Shown here in pieces: positions 1 to 9,353 of a stretch of 64,000 nucleotides of DNA (within the stretch, counting starts at the first letter, position 1; each line of letters starts with the position of its first letter). The notes beneath the pieces are model-generated. The model did no database searches. It was given only the letters and a program-made list of their open reading frames with translations, and was not told the origin of the DNA. The DNA comes from Rhizobiaceae bacterium. Lineage in GTDB: Bacteria; Pseudomonadota; Alphaproteobacteria; Rhizobiales; Rhizobiaceae. The position numbers were made by a program, and so were the translations under genes. The stretch spans positions 1 to 64,000 of the forward strand of contig JARGOX010000011.1 in the NCBI GenBank assembly GCA_029233925.1, in the 5' to 3' direction.

Positions 1-135
1 AAGCTTCATTCCATCAGTGAATCCAGATGGTAAGGAATTCTTCACGGACGACTATAGAGTTAGATTTCAATCGGAAAAGGGCAATTCGCAACGGCATTGT
101 TATCACAGCCATCATGCACGCCTGCTGCTCGGCGC

Positions 136-3100
136 CTAATTGTTCAGAGTATCGAAATTGATCGCCGGCAATGTATTGCCGGTTTGCGTGCCGCGCTCCT
201 TTGGAAGCGGTAATCTGATGACGCTGCCATTGGAACCTGCACTGCCATTCGGTTCGATTGGAGGGGTTGCATTCGGCTTTTCCAACTGATCTTGCTCCCC
301 TGCCCTGCTTACAGCCTCCTCAAGTTGGCGCAGAAAATCATCCTCATCACCCGGCCTGCGCGGCCTCTGGCGTACAAGTGAGTTGGCGTATTCCTGCGCA
401 GCGCGTTGCTGGTCCGCAATCAGGCGTTTCATTCTATTTTCTTCTTTGGCTTTCCGTTCCGCTTCCTCGGCCTCAAGCGCTGCTTCTTCAGCAGCCAGTC
501 TTGCGGCCCGTTGCGCCTCTGCGCGGGCAGTCATTTCCTGCTGAAGACGCAGTTTTTCATAGGCAGCCCGCTCTTCCTCCTGACGTTTGCGTTCTGCTGC
601 GGCCTCCCGGCGGGTGCGATCCTGTTGGACTGCCAGTGAAGCCTCTCTGCGCATACGCTGATTTTCAAGCACGATGGCCTGCAGGATCTCGACACGCCGC
701 CGCTCCCTTTCATAGGCCCTCATGGACAGGTAATTGTTCAATTCCGTCACATCCAGCGTGCGCGCCGGATCAGCAACCGACCCCAGAAATATCAACCCGA
801 GCGCAGGAGCCGAACCGCTCAAGGCATCTTCCTCCGCATCAAACTCGAGGTCGAAACGTGCATTGACGGCTTCATCAACCAGATCGATACGCACCCCTCC
901 GCGGACCGAGGCACCGGCATCGTTCAGCACAATATTGGGCATCCGGATGGTTCCGGCCGCAATGGTAAAGGGTACGGTAAGCGCATCAGCATAAAAACTG
1001 CCATTCGACAGAATGCGTGCCGTCATTTCCGATACGCTGTCACTATTCAGAGCAAAGCTCTCATCATCTGACGCCTTCAATATTTGTGGCAGGGATTCAT
1101 TCTCCAGCCCTTCGATCTCCAACCCTCTGGTCTCCAGAATGCCCGACCCGGTCAGCGAAGCTATGATCGCGCGCATGGATTTTCCAGCACCCTCGAATGA
1201 GGCGGAAAGATCAAGATCGCCTGCAGCAATGGCAAAGCCATCCCGCTTCCAGACCATGGTTTGCAGGTCGGCATCCTTGAGCTGGAGCTGCCCCGACCAA
1301 AGCGCTGTTGCATCACGGTTTGCCAGTGCGATATGCCCTTCAAGATCACCGCCGAACCATTCTGCCACCAGGTTTCGCCATTGAAGTTCATTGTCTTTCA
1401 GGACCAGTTTGCCGGACAGGTTTTGGGCATCCGGAACGACATGGAACCGCGCTCTGCTGGCTTTGACATCGACATCCAGCTCCAGTCCGCCCTGCAGCGG
1501 CTGCAAAAACTCCACATCACTCCAGCCCGTTTGCGATGACAGCACTGTGCCGGTGCCCAGCATTGTTTCACCCAGCCAGGCCATATCGACCTGGGAAACG
1601 TCGACGGAGCCACTGATCGCGGCAATGTCGGAACCGCGCGCCAGCGAAAGGTCTCCCGAAAATGTAACATCACCGGCAAGACCGCTCATGCCGCTCAATA
1701 TGTAGTGGTCAGCATCGGTTGATATGTCAGCTTCGAATTTTGCCGGCAGCCCGAACCCGAGATCGATAAGATTTATACCGTTCATCGGCAGATAGGGTGA
1801 GAGGTCCTGAGACTCCAGATCCAGCTTGAAATGTCCCTGCAGTGCCCGGTTTTCATCCTGGTGACCGGAGCCACGCGCAGAAAACTCGGTATCCGGCGCT
1901 TTATAGACGATCGAGAATCCGACGTCCTTAGCCGGAATGCCTTCAATATTGACATCAAGGCTTGCCGGTCCTCTCAGGTCAACCGGCAGACTTTTGATAC
2001 CCATCTGTTCGAGCAGGTCGCCGGGTGAATTGTTGGTGACATCACCTTTCAGAGATATCGAGGACGTATTGAAGGGTGCCAGCGCATCTGACCGTTCCAG
2101 AGTCAGCGAAAATCGACTGCCGCCGGTTCGTCCCTTGACTGTTGCGTTCAGTTTTGTCTGGCCTTGCTTGCCGGGAGAAAACCGTGATTTTATGTCCATA
2201 TTCGTTTCATCGAACAAAACGGCATTGTCACGCAATTGGTTGAGCAGCGGATGATCGCCAGCCAACTTTGACAAAAGCGCCAGCGCCGGACCGCTGCGTT
2301 CACTCATGAGCGTGATATCGACGTCACCGCGTGGGCCGTCAAAAATGCTTTCAAGATGACCCACACTGGTAATCGACGCACCGCTCAGGTTGTTCACGGT
2401 GAACTGATCAATATCCAGCGTTCCACCCTTGAGCCGCACATTCAGCTTGGCATCCTGTGCTGTCACACCCAAACCCGAGAACTGCCCGGCACTCAGACGC
2501 GCATCCACATCATGACCGGCCAGCCTGTTTGCCTGTCCGTCACCAATCACCAGACCGACAAATGCTTTCAACGCATCCGCATCGACCTCCGCGCCCTCAA
2601 GTTCAACAAACAATGATGGCCTGCCCTGAATAGGCACGCTGCGTTCCAGACGGCCTTTCAAAAAGGCCGTACCCACGGCAATTTCAAGCGCATCAAACCG
2701 CTGCAGTCGGGTCGAAAGGTCAACCTGGGCCGACATGCCGGCCGCTTCCAGCCTGCGAATGGCCGGATCAACGCTGCTGGTCAGCCAGGAGGCGAATCCC
2801 GAAGGCTGCCTGGATGCAACGGTCACCGTTCCTGAAAAGCCGAATTCCGCGCCCACACCAAGAAGGCCCTGCGCTTCAAACAGGGTGCGGCCGGGAAGTT
2901 TTGCTTCCAGTCTCTTGATCTCCCACGCCGGGCCCTTCGGCTGCGCATCAATCACAACATCGCGTACCGTCGTATCCCCGGTAACAATTGCTGGCAGCCC
3001 AATGGCCACCTTTCCAGGCATCTGCGGAACCGGCACCGCCGACAGCAACCTGCGGACGGAAGCCAGGCGTTGTTCCAGCGACTGATACCTGCCATCTATC

Positions 3101-4089
3101 TGCGAGCCATCTTCATCCGTGTCCATGCGGCTCATGTTCAACTGCTGGCCGTCTGCAATCAGCAGGAATTCCGGGTTCCGCCCCGTATCAAAGGTCGCTT
3201 CGCCGGAGATAATATACGGGTCGTTCGCCGAACCGGTTTCAAGTCGGTAATCGTCAATCCGCAATCGCTCATTATCAACTTCAAACACCCCCTGGGCCTT
3301 AACGTAGGTCGTGGGTTTGCGTCGGCTGCCCTTGATGACGGTTCCGCTTTTGGGCAGAGAGGGATTGAGCGCCAGTACGGTAAAATTGCCCTTGTATTGT
3401 GGTTTCAGTTTCTCGATTCGCGCATCACCCTCCATTTCAATGGAAAATGGCAGTGCCTCGGGCAGAAGGCGCGCCCTCAGCCGAATGCTGCCATCGTCAT
3501 GCGGCGTACCGGCGGTAATGGAAAACCCGCCCTTGTGGTCATTCAGGTCAGCCGTTCCATCCATTTGCCAGGGTCCCAGAATGGACTTGGCCGACAGATT
3601 CATATCAAGAGACTTAAGAAGATGCTCGCGGCCATTCTGATCATCGACAATCAACACCTGCCCGTCTGTAACCGTGATATTTTCAAGCACCAGCGGCGTT
3701 TCGGTCAGGACCTTGTCGTTTCGCAATGCCCAATCCAGCTCACCTTCCCTTGAAAGGCGAACGGTAACCGTCGGCTTTTCGATGCGCATGTCGAAAATCA
3801 GAATTTCGCCACTGAGAAAAGGCGCAAGTTCCGCGTCCATTGAAAACCGTTCAATGGCCATCATGGGCTCGCCATGGCGCCCCTCACCGACCACCACATC
3901 TTCGAATGTTACGGAAGGGAAAGGCAGCAATCGCGCATCTGCGCGCCCTTGAACACTGACTTTCTGCCCAAGGATTCGGCCCGCTTCCCGTTCGAAATCA
4001 TGTCGATAACTCGACCAGTCGACAAAATACGGCCCGATCAGCGCGGCAAAAAGCACCAATACCAGCAGCCCACCAAAAAAAACGAACAA
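136..4089 (-). CDS. AsmA family outer-membrane biogenesis protein
   Basis: Large (about 1317 aa) AsmA-type protein. It has one N-terminal membrane anchor (about residues 1-22, ending GPYFVDWSSYR, a typical alphaproteobacterial AsmA start), a long beta-rich periplasmic region with the AsmA N- and C-terminal domains, and a highly charged Arg/Glu/Gln coiled-coil tail (about residues 1120-1250). AsmA-like proteins are thought to act in phospholipid transport to, or assembly of, the outer membrane; the exact role here is inferred. The start is uncertain. The TTG at 4089 lies 16 nt after AAGAGG, whereas an in-frame CTG at 4098 (giving LVRLFVFF, closer to homologues as I remember them) lies 8 nt after that Shine-Dalgarno sequence. 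A stop lies just upstream. It is a single gene with no obvious operon partner. Confidence 0.9.
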   Translation of the reverse strand: MFVFFGGLLVLVLFAALIGPYFVDWSSYRHDFEREAGRILGQKVSVQGRADARLLPFPSVTFEDVVVGEGRHGEPMMAIERFSMDAELAPFLSGEILIFDMRIEKPTVTVRLSREGELDWALRNDKVLTETPLVLENITVTDGQVLIVDDQNGREHLLKSLDMNLSAKSILGPWQMDGTADLNDHKGGFSITAGTPHDDGSIRLRARLLPEALPFSIEMEGDARIEKLKPQYKGNFTVLALNPSLPKSGTVIKGSRRKPTTYVKAQGVFEVDNERLRIDDYRLETGSANDPYIISGEATFDTGRNPEFLLIADGQQLNMSRMDTDEDGSQIDGRYQSLEQRLASVRRLLSAVPVPQMPGKVAIGLPAIVTGDTTVRDVVIDAQPKGPAWEIKRLEAKLPGRTLFEAQGLLGVGAEFGFSGTVTVASRQPSGFASWLTSSVDPAIRRLEAAGMSAQVDLSTRLQRFDALEIAVGTAFLKGRLERSVPIQGRPSLFVELEGAEVDADALKAFVGLVIGDGQANRLAGHDVDARLSAGQFSGLGVTAQDAKLNVRLKGGTLDIDQFTVNNLSGASITSVGHLESIFDGPRGDVDITLMSERSGPALALLSKLAGDHPLLNQLRDNAVLFDETNMDIKSRFSPGKQGQTKLNATVKGRTGGSRFSLTLERSDALAPFNTSSISLKGDVTNNSPGDLLEQMGIKSLPVDLRGPASLDVNIEGIPAKDVGFSIVYKAPDTEFSARGSGHQDENRALQGHFKLDLESQDLSPYLPMNGINLIDLGFGLPAKFEADISTDADHYILSGMSGLAGDVTFSGDLSLARGSDIAAISGSVDVSQVDMAWLGETMLGTGTVLSSQTGWSDVEFLQPLQGGLELDVDVKASRARFHVVPDAQNLSGKLVLKDNELQWRNLVAEWFGGDLEGHIALANRDATALWSGQLQLKDADLQTMVWKRDGFAIAAGDLDLSASFEGAGKSMRAIIASLTGSGILETRGLEIEGLENESLPQILKASDDESFALNSDSVSEMTARILSNGSFYADALTVPFTIAAGTIRMPNIVLNDAGASVRGGVRIDLVDEAVNARFDLEFDAEEDALSGSAPALGLIFLGSVADPARTLDVTELNNYLSMRAYERERRRVEILQAIVLENQRMRREASLAVQQDRTRREAAAERKRQEEERAAYEKLRLQQEMTARAEAQRAARLAAEEAALEAEEAERKAKEENRMKRLIADQQRAAQEYANSLVRQRPRRPGDEDDFLRQLEEAVSRAGEQDQLEKPNATPPIEPNGSAGSNGSVIRLPLPKERGTQTGNTLPAINFDTLNN

Positions 4090-4274
4090 CCGAACCAGGG
4101 TTCAAACCTCTTGAATACAAATGACCTTTTAACGTTGCACAGCATCCCCGGAATGGCCGATGGCACCCCCCGGCTGTTGCAACGATATTCACACTATACA
4201 GCTATTGAGGCATCGTCATGACAAATCCCCGCGAGCAGGGCAATTGGTAGCACATCGGAAAGACACCTGGGCTC

Positions 4275-5687
4275 TCATGTCATTGAAAATATCTTGCCCG
4301 GGTTCATGATGTTATCGGGATCAAAGGCATGCTTGATTGAACGCATCAGATCGATCTCGCAACCATATTCCTCCTGCAGCGCCGTCTGTTTTCCCTGACC
4401 TATGCCATGTTCACCGCTACAGGTGCCTTCCATGGCAAGGGCGCGTGAACTCAAGCGCTTGGTGAATGCTTCAGCCTGTTCGATCTCCTCCTTGCTGCTC
4501 TCATCGAACAACATGGTAACATGAAAATTGCCGTCGCCGACATGGCCGACGATGGGTGCCAGGAATCCATGTTCAGCAATGTCTTCCTGCGTTTCATGAA
4601 TACATTCCGCCAGCCGCGAGATGGGTACGCAAACATCCGTTGCGAAACAGGATGCGCCTGGCCTGAGGGTAAATCCGGCCCAATAGGCATCATGACGGGC
4701 TTTCCACAATTTGTTTCGCTCTTCCTGTTCTGTCGCCCAGATAAAGTCTCCCCCGCCCAATTCACCGGCAATTTCACCAAACAGTCCCGCCTGCTCGGCG
4801 GCATAGTCGTCCGTGCCATGAAACTCGACAAACAATGCCGGCCCTTCAGGATAATTCAGTCCGGAATATTGGTTGGTTGCCTTCATGGCCAAAGCGTCAA
4901 GCAACTCTATCCGTGCCACGGGAATCCCCATCTGAATGGTCATGATGACAGCATTGACGGCGGCATCGACACTTGGAAATGGACACACACCCGCTGCAAT
5001 GCATGAGGGAATGCCATAGAGTTTCAAAGTGATCGACGTGAGAATGCCGAGCGTGCCTTCCGAGCCGACAAACAGGCGCGTCAGATCATAGCCCGTGGAC
5101 GATTTTCGTGCTCTCGTTCCGGTATTGATCTGCCGTCCATCGGCCATAACGGCCGTCAGCGACAGGACGTTGTCTTTCATCGTTCCATAGCGCACTGCGT
5201 TCGTGCCTGATGCACGCGTCGCAGTCATTCCACCGATGGACGCATTGGCACCTGGATCAATGGGAAAGAACAGGCCGGTGTCACGCAGGTATTTGTTGAG
5301 ATCTTCGCGCGTCACGCCCGGTTCCACGACGCAATCGAGATCTTCTGCATTGACCTTCAGTATGCGATTCATGCGTGATGTATCGATGCTGATCCCGCCA
5401 TTCGGCGCATTGACATGGCCTTCCAGTGAAGTGCCTGTTCCAAACGCAATCATCGGAACCTTGTGCGCGGCGCAGACCTGCACAATTTCCAGAACCTCGT
5501 CAGCGCTTTCCGGAAAGACCACAGCGTCCGGAATCTGGGACGGAATATAGGTTGTTGTATGGGCGTGTTGTTCACGCAAGGCTGTTCCGGTACTGAAACG
5601 TTCACCGAACCTTTGTTTCAAAATACCGATGGCTGAGCCAATACCCTCTTCATTGCGCGGACCAGCGACAACATCAGACAATGCCAT
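4275..5687 (-). CDS. FAD-binding oxidase, GlcD/D-lactate dehydrogenase family
   Basis: 470-aa flavoprotein of the FAD_binding_4 plus FAD-oxidase_C type, which oxidises 2-hydroxy acids such as D-lactate or glycolate. Visible motifs are the PP-loop of the FAD domain (ATRASGTNAVRYG, GSEGTLGI), VGHVGDGNFHV in the C-terminal domain (metal and substrate binding), and GEHGIGQGK near the end. Length is normal for bacterial D-lactate dehydrogenase (cytochrome-type) proteins. The substrate cannot be fixed from sequence. A second, more distant paralogue lies at 50746-52221. It is divergent from the thioesterase gene to the right, with about 125 bp between the two starts. Confidence 0.9.
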   Translation of the reverse strand: MALSDVVAGPRNEEGIGSAIGILKQRFGERFSTGTALREQHAHTTTYIPSQIPDAVVFPESADEVLEIVQVCAAHKVPMIAFGTGTSLEGHVNAPNGGISIDTSRMNRILKVNAEDLDCVVEPGVTREDLNKYLRDTGLFFPIDPGANASIGGMTATRASGTNAVRYGTMKDNVLSLTAVMADGRQINTGTRARKSSTGYDLTRLFVGSEGTLGILTSITLKLYGIPSCIAAGVCPFPSVDAAVNAVIMTIQMGIPVARIELLDALAMKATNQYSGLNYPEGPALFVEFHGTDDYAAEQAGLFGEIAGELGGGDFIWATEQEERNKLWKARHDAYWAGFTLRPGASCFATDVCVPISRLAECIHETQEDIAEHGFLAPIVGHVGDGNFHVTMLFDESSKEEIEQAEAFTKRLSSRALAMEGTCSGEHGIGQGKQTALQEEYGCEIDLMRSIKHAFDPDNIMNPGKIFSMT

Positions 5688-5814
5688 TTATCACAAACTC
5701 CCTTTTTGATTCCCGGCAGGATGCCCCTTGTCGCGACGGATTGAAAGGGTAATGTGTCGCAGAACACCAGGTGGATATGTTCACAGGATTTATGCCAGCC
5801 AGACGGAGACTGCA

Positions 5815-6309
5815 ATGCCCCATACAGCGCCTTTCATGGCGCCGCCAGCAGATATAGAAGCGGCATGGATCGACTATAATGGTCATTTGAATATGGCCTA
5901 TTACAACGTCCTGTTCGACCGTGGCGCCGATCGGGCATTCGAAACCTTTGGCCTGACTGAAAATTATGTTAAAGAACAGGGCTTCAGTTTTTTCGTGGCC
6001 GAGGTTCACGTCTGTTATCTGCGTGAATTGCATCTGGGCGACAAGGTTCAGGCCAGTTTTCAATTGCTTGGCTTTGACGAGAAACGGTTGCATGTCTATC
6101 ACGAATTGCTGCATTCAGACGGCTGGGTGGCAGCCACATGCGAAACATTGTATCTCCACATTGACGCTTCAGGCCCAAAGGTTGCTGCAATTCCATCGCC
6201 CATGGCTGAAATGATCAAGGCCATGTATGATTCCCATAACACCCTTGCCTGGCCTGACAGGGCCGGCCGACAGATCAAGATCACGGGAAACAAAAAACCA
6301 GCGCCATGA
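5815..6309 (+). CDS. Thioesterase family protein (hotdog fold)
   Basis: About 164 aa, 4HBT-type hotdog thioesterase. The motif DYNGHLNMAYYN near residue 20 carries the Asp/His region typical of acyl-CoA thioesterases of this group, which includes proteins annotated as betainyl-CoA or carnitine-related thioesterases. I chose the ATG at 5815 because AGACGGAGA lies 5-13 nt before it and the family begins there; an upstream in-frame ATG at 5728 would add a non-conserved leader. Its stop overlaps the start of the ClC gene by 4 bp, so the two are probably co-transcribed. The acyl-CoA substrate is unknown. Confidence 0.85.
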   Translation: MPHTAPFMAPPADIEAAWIDYNGHLNMAYYNVLFDRGADRAFETFGLTENYVKEQGFSFFVAEVHVCYLRELHLGDKVQASFQLLGFDEKRLHVYHELLHSDGWVAATCETLYLHIDASGPKVAAIPSPMAEMIKAMYDSHNTLAWPDRAGRQIKITGNKKPAP

Positions 6310-7943
6310 TCCCTGATTTCATTCGCACCCTGCCAACCAATATCCGTTTGTGGGTTGCTCCGAACATCCGGGCCTTTCTGGGTGATCAACAGCCACGTCT
6401 TTGGCTGATGTCCCTGTTTGTGGGAATCGCCGTGACGATCGCTGCAATCCTGTTTCGCGAACTGATTGGCCTGGTGCAGATGCCCTGGCTGAAAGACAGC
6501 AGCGAGCGCATCATTTCAGCCGCCCGCAACACCCATTGGCTCTATATCTTTCTTGCTCCCGTTTGCGGTGGGCTGGTGGTCGGCATAATGCTGCAGACGC
6601 TGATGCCGCAAAGACGCACGCTGGCCGTTGCAGACGTCATTGAAGCACGCGCACTGACGGGCCGGAAACTCGGTTTGCGCGAGGGGTTCACCTCTCTCAT
6701 AGTCACAGCCATATCGCTGGGATCAGGGGCCAGCGCCGGGCGTGAAGGACCAATCATTCATTTTGGCGCCACCCTTGCCAGCAGCGCGGCCAATTTTTCC
6801 GGACTGCCTGAATGGTCTAAGCGAACATTGCTGGGCGCCGGTGTCGCCGCCGCCATATCCGCCAGTTTCAACGCACCACTGGCAGGCGTTCTCTTTGCAC
6901 ATGAAGTCATACTGGGACATTTTGCTCTGCGGGCATTTGTGCCCATTGTGATTGCTTCCAGCGGTGCTGCCATCATCTCACGTGCCTGGTTCGGAGAGGC
7001 AGCAGCCTTTATCGTGCCGGAGTACAGCATTGCGTCCTATTGGGAGTTTCCAGCCTTCGCGCTGCTCGGGCTTGTTTCAGCCATCGTCGCCATTGCCTTT
7101 CAGTTCTCGTTGTTTTCAGCCGATTTTCTGTCCCGCAAGATCACGATGCCGCTTTGGCTGCGTCCGGTCCTGGGTGGCGTGGCGGTCGGTGGCATTGGCG
7201 TTTTTCTACCCCAGGTCCTGGGTGTGGGGTATGAAGCAACCGATCTGGCTCTTTGGGGCAGCCTGCCGCTTTCACTGATGCTTATCCTGATTGTCGCCAA
7301 GACCCTCGCAACAGCCATCACATTGGCATCGCGATTTGGCGGCGGTGTTTTTTCTCCCGCCCTCTATCTCGGCGCGATGACCGGTGGTGCCTTTGGCATC
7401 ATGGCAGCGGCCGTTCTACCGGCACTTGCTTCCAGCCAGGCACTCTATTCGATCCTCGGCATGGGCGCGGTTGCCGGGGCAGTTCTGGGCGCGCCGATTT
7501 CGACCACGCTCATTGTCTTTGAGCTGACCGGTGGCTATGAACTGTCCATCGCCCTGCTGCTGACGGTTGCCATAGCCTATGGTGTCAACCAGGCGATCCA
7601 TGGCCACTCCTATTTCCATTGGCAATTGGAAATGCGCGGAATATTTGTGCAGGCAGGCCCGCATCGCGCTGTCGTCCGGAATACCAGAGTCATGGATTTC
7701 ATGACGCCACGCGACCCGCAAAGCGAACCGGAAGCCTTTGAACCGGAACCGGGAAATTCCAGCCTGCGACCGACCGACACACTGGATACGGCATTAAGAA
7801 CCTTTGATGCGGGCGGACACGCGCGTTTGCCTGTCATCGACGAGGTCGACGGCACAAATATCATCGCCTGGGCCGATCAGGTCAAGGCTCTTGCCTATTT
7901 CAACAAGCGCCTTATTGATGCCTCGGAAGAAGAGCACCGATAG
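6306..7943 (+). CDS. ClC-family chloride channel/transporter with C-terminal CBS region
   Basis: 545-aa integral membrane protein. The ClC selectivity-filter motifs are present: GSGASAGREGP (about residues 138-150, including the gating Glu of GREGP) and GGGVFSPALYLGA (about residue 345). About ten or more hydrophobic segments precede a cytoplasmic tail from residue 455, with MDFMTPRDP and a region around ARLPVIDEV that looks like one CBS half-pair. It would exchange Cl- for H+ or conduct Cl-. The start overlaps the preceding thioesterase stop (ATGA). Confidence 0.93.
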   Translation: MIPDFIRTLPTNIRLWVAPNIRAFLGDQQPRLWLMSLFVGIAVTIAAILFRELIGLVQMPWLKDSSERIISAARNTHWLYIFLAPVCGGLVVGIMLQTLMPQRRTLAVADVIEARALTGRKLGLREGFTSLIVTAISLGSGASAGREGPIIHFGATLASSAANFSGLPEWSKRTLLGAGVAAAISASFNAPLAGVLFAHEVILGHFALRAFVPIVIASSGAAIISRAWFGEAAAFIVPEYSIASYWEFPAFALLGLVSAIVAIAFQFSLFSADFLSRKITMPLWLRPVLGGVAVGGIGVFLPQVLGVGYEATDLALWGSLPLSLMLILIVAKTLATAITLASRFGGGVFSPALYLGAMTGGAFGIMAAAVLPALASSQALYSILGMGAVAGAVLGAPISTTLIVFELTGGYELSIALLLTVAIAYGVNQAIHGHSYFHWQLEMRGIFVQAGPHRAVVRNTRVMDFMTPRDPQSEPEAFEPEPGNSSLRPTDTLDTALRTFDAGGHARLPVIDEVDGTNIIAWADQVKALAYFNKRLIDASEEEHR

Positions 7944-8074
7944 CAATATCCCGAACAATAGCCCATCGGCACCCTTGCACCGCTTGCCCGATGCACGGCA
8001 TTGCTCCGCGCGACGCCTGCGATCAAGTGAGCAGGTCCAGGTGAATGGGGCATGATGAGCCGGTTTTCCGCCAT

Positions 8075-8090
8075 CAAATGGTTCCATTTG
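8075..8090. repeat. Short palindrome CAAATGG-TT-CCATTTG
   Basis: Perfect 7-2-7 inverted repeat in the 185-bp gap between the ClC gene and the kinase-like gene, followed by TTTGAAAACGCTCTAA. A related palindrome (CAAATG-GAAG-CATTTG, followed by ATC) is found at 59855-59870, downstream of the nucleoside ABC operon. They resemble small dispersed intergenic palindromes that I recall from Hyphomicrobiales genomes; membership of a named family is inferred. Confidence 0.5.
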
Positions 8091-8128
8091 ATTTGAAAAC
8101 GCTCTAACAGAGGGAAAACGAGGATACG

Positions 8129-9181
8129 ATGGCAGAATTCATTTCCGATACAGTGTTCAAGCGCGATGTTTTTTCCGAAACACGTGCCGGTCACTTTGCC
8201 GACATGCCGGAAACACGGGTGGCGCGGCGCATTGTTACGGCCTCCCCCCTGTGGTCACGGCCACTCGCCTGGATTCTCGCCAAAAGAGAAATTCGCGCCC
8301 TGCATGCTGTCGCCGGAATCGAGGGAACGCCCCTCATCATCAAGGTCGATGCAGATGGATTGTTTCGCAGTTGGACCGACGGAACTCCCCTTCATCTGGC
8401 ACGGCCTGACAAGGTCGAATGGTATAAAGACGCGCGGCGCATTCTGCGCGACATGCGTCGGCGCGGCATTACCCACAATGATCTGGCCAAGCCGCAAAAC
8501 TGGCTGATGCTGCCCGACGGCAAAGCCGCTGTCATTGATTTCCAGCTTGCGAGCTGCCACCGCCGCAGGGGCCGTCTTTTCACCCTGATGGCCTATGAAG
8601 ACCTGCGCCATTGCCTCAAACAGAAACGCGCCTTTGCACCCGACCTGATGACCGCCACGGAGATTCGCGTTCTGGCACGCAAATCATTGCCTTCCCGCAT
8701 CTGGATGGCCACCGGCAAGAAGGTCTACAATCTGATCACCCGTGGCCTGTTTTCCTGGTCCGACGGTGAAGGGACCGGAGACCGGATCGACCGCGAAGGA
8801 CCGGCGATCATGAAGGCCCTGCATTCGGAACCGGCCATTCGTGACATTGCCCTGGCGCTCTATCCGCTGCCGCGCAAAGGGGTCGGCATCTATGCTTTTG
8901 TCGAAACCGACCGGACGACACTCGACATCGCGCAACTCAATGATGCCGTCCATGCCTATGATCCGGACGCCCAAATTGATCTGGCGCAGCCGGTTCACGC
9001 CATTCCCCGCAGGCAAAACGGTGAAGTGCGTGACGACATACTTCGGCTGATCGCCATGAACCAGATTACCGAACTTGATGATGTTCTCAGGCGAGAGCCG
9101 GAGCTTGCACCAACCATACGTGCCATTGTTGACGGGCGGTTGAACTGGACAGACCGACGCATTTCCAGTCTGGAAAAATAA
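8129..9181 (+). CDS. Kinase-like protein fused to an AMP-binding-enzyme-like C-terminal domain
   Basis: 350 aa. The N-terminal part looks like a RIO/lipopolysaccharide-kinase-type protein kinase fold: HNDLAKPQNWLM (about residue 116) is the catalytic-loop pattern HxDxxxxN, and VIDFQLAS about 20 residues later replaces the usual DFG with DFQ. The C-terminal part (about 230-340) contains VHAIPRRQNGEVRDDIL, resembling the conserved C-terminal subdomain of acyl-CoA synthetases (PRTxxGKIxR) but with Glu where the catalytic Lys would be. The start ATG follows GAGG at good spacing. Substrate and role are unknown. It is a stand-alone plus-strand gene. Confidence 0.7.
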   Translation: MAEFISDTVFKRDVFSETRAGHFADMPETRVARRIVTASPLWSRPLAWILAKREIRALHAVAGIEGTPLIIKVDADGLFRSWTDGTPLHLARPDKVEWYKDARRILRDMRRRGITHNDLAKPQNWLMLPDGKAAVIDFQLASCHRRRGRLFTLMAYEDLRHCLKQKRAFAPDLMTATEIRVLARKSLPSRIWMATGKKVYNLITRGLFSWSDGEGTGDRIDREGPAIMKALHSEPAIRDIALALYPLPRKGVGIYAFVETDRTTLDIAQLNDAVHAYDPDAQIDLAQPVHAIPRRQNGEVRDDILRLIAMNQITELDDVLRREPELAPTIRAIVDGRLNWTDRRISSLEK

Positions 9182-9353
9182 ACAACCTTCTGTAATCCCG
9201 GCTTGAAGTCCAGACTTGCAAACCCACAGTATATCCATGAAGATACCTGTGGATATTGATCTGGATGAATACAGACAATCCATCGGCGGCGACGATCATG
9301 GCCCATGCGGCATTTGCCCAACGGGTCATATCATGCACAGGATTGACCACGCC

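Noticed and set aside
258-3952. Many plus-strand open frames antisense to the AsmA gene
   Set aside because: They are shadows of one long, well-supported coding frame and have no domains or ribosome binding sites.
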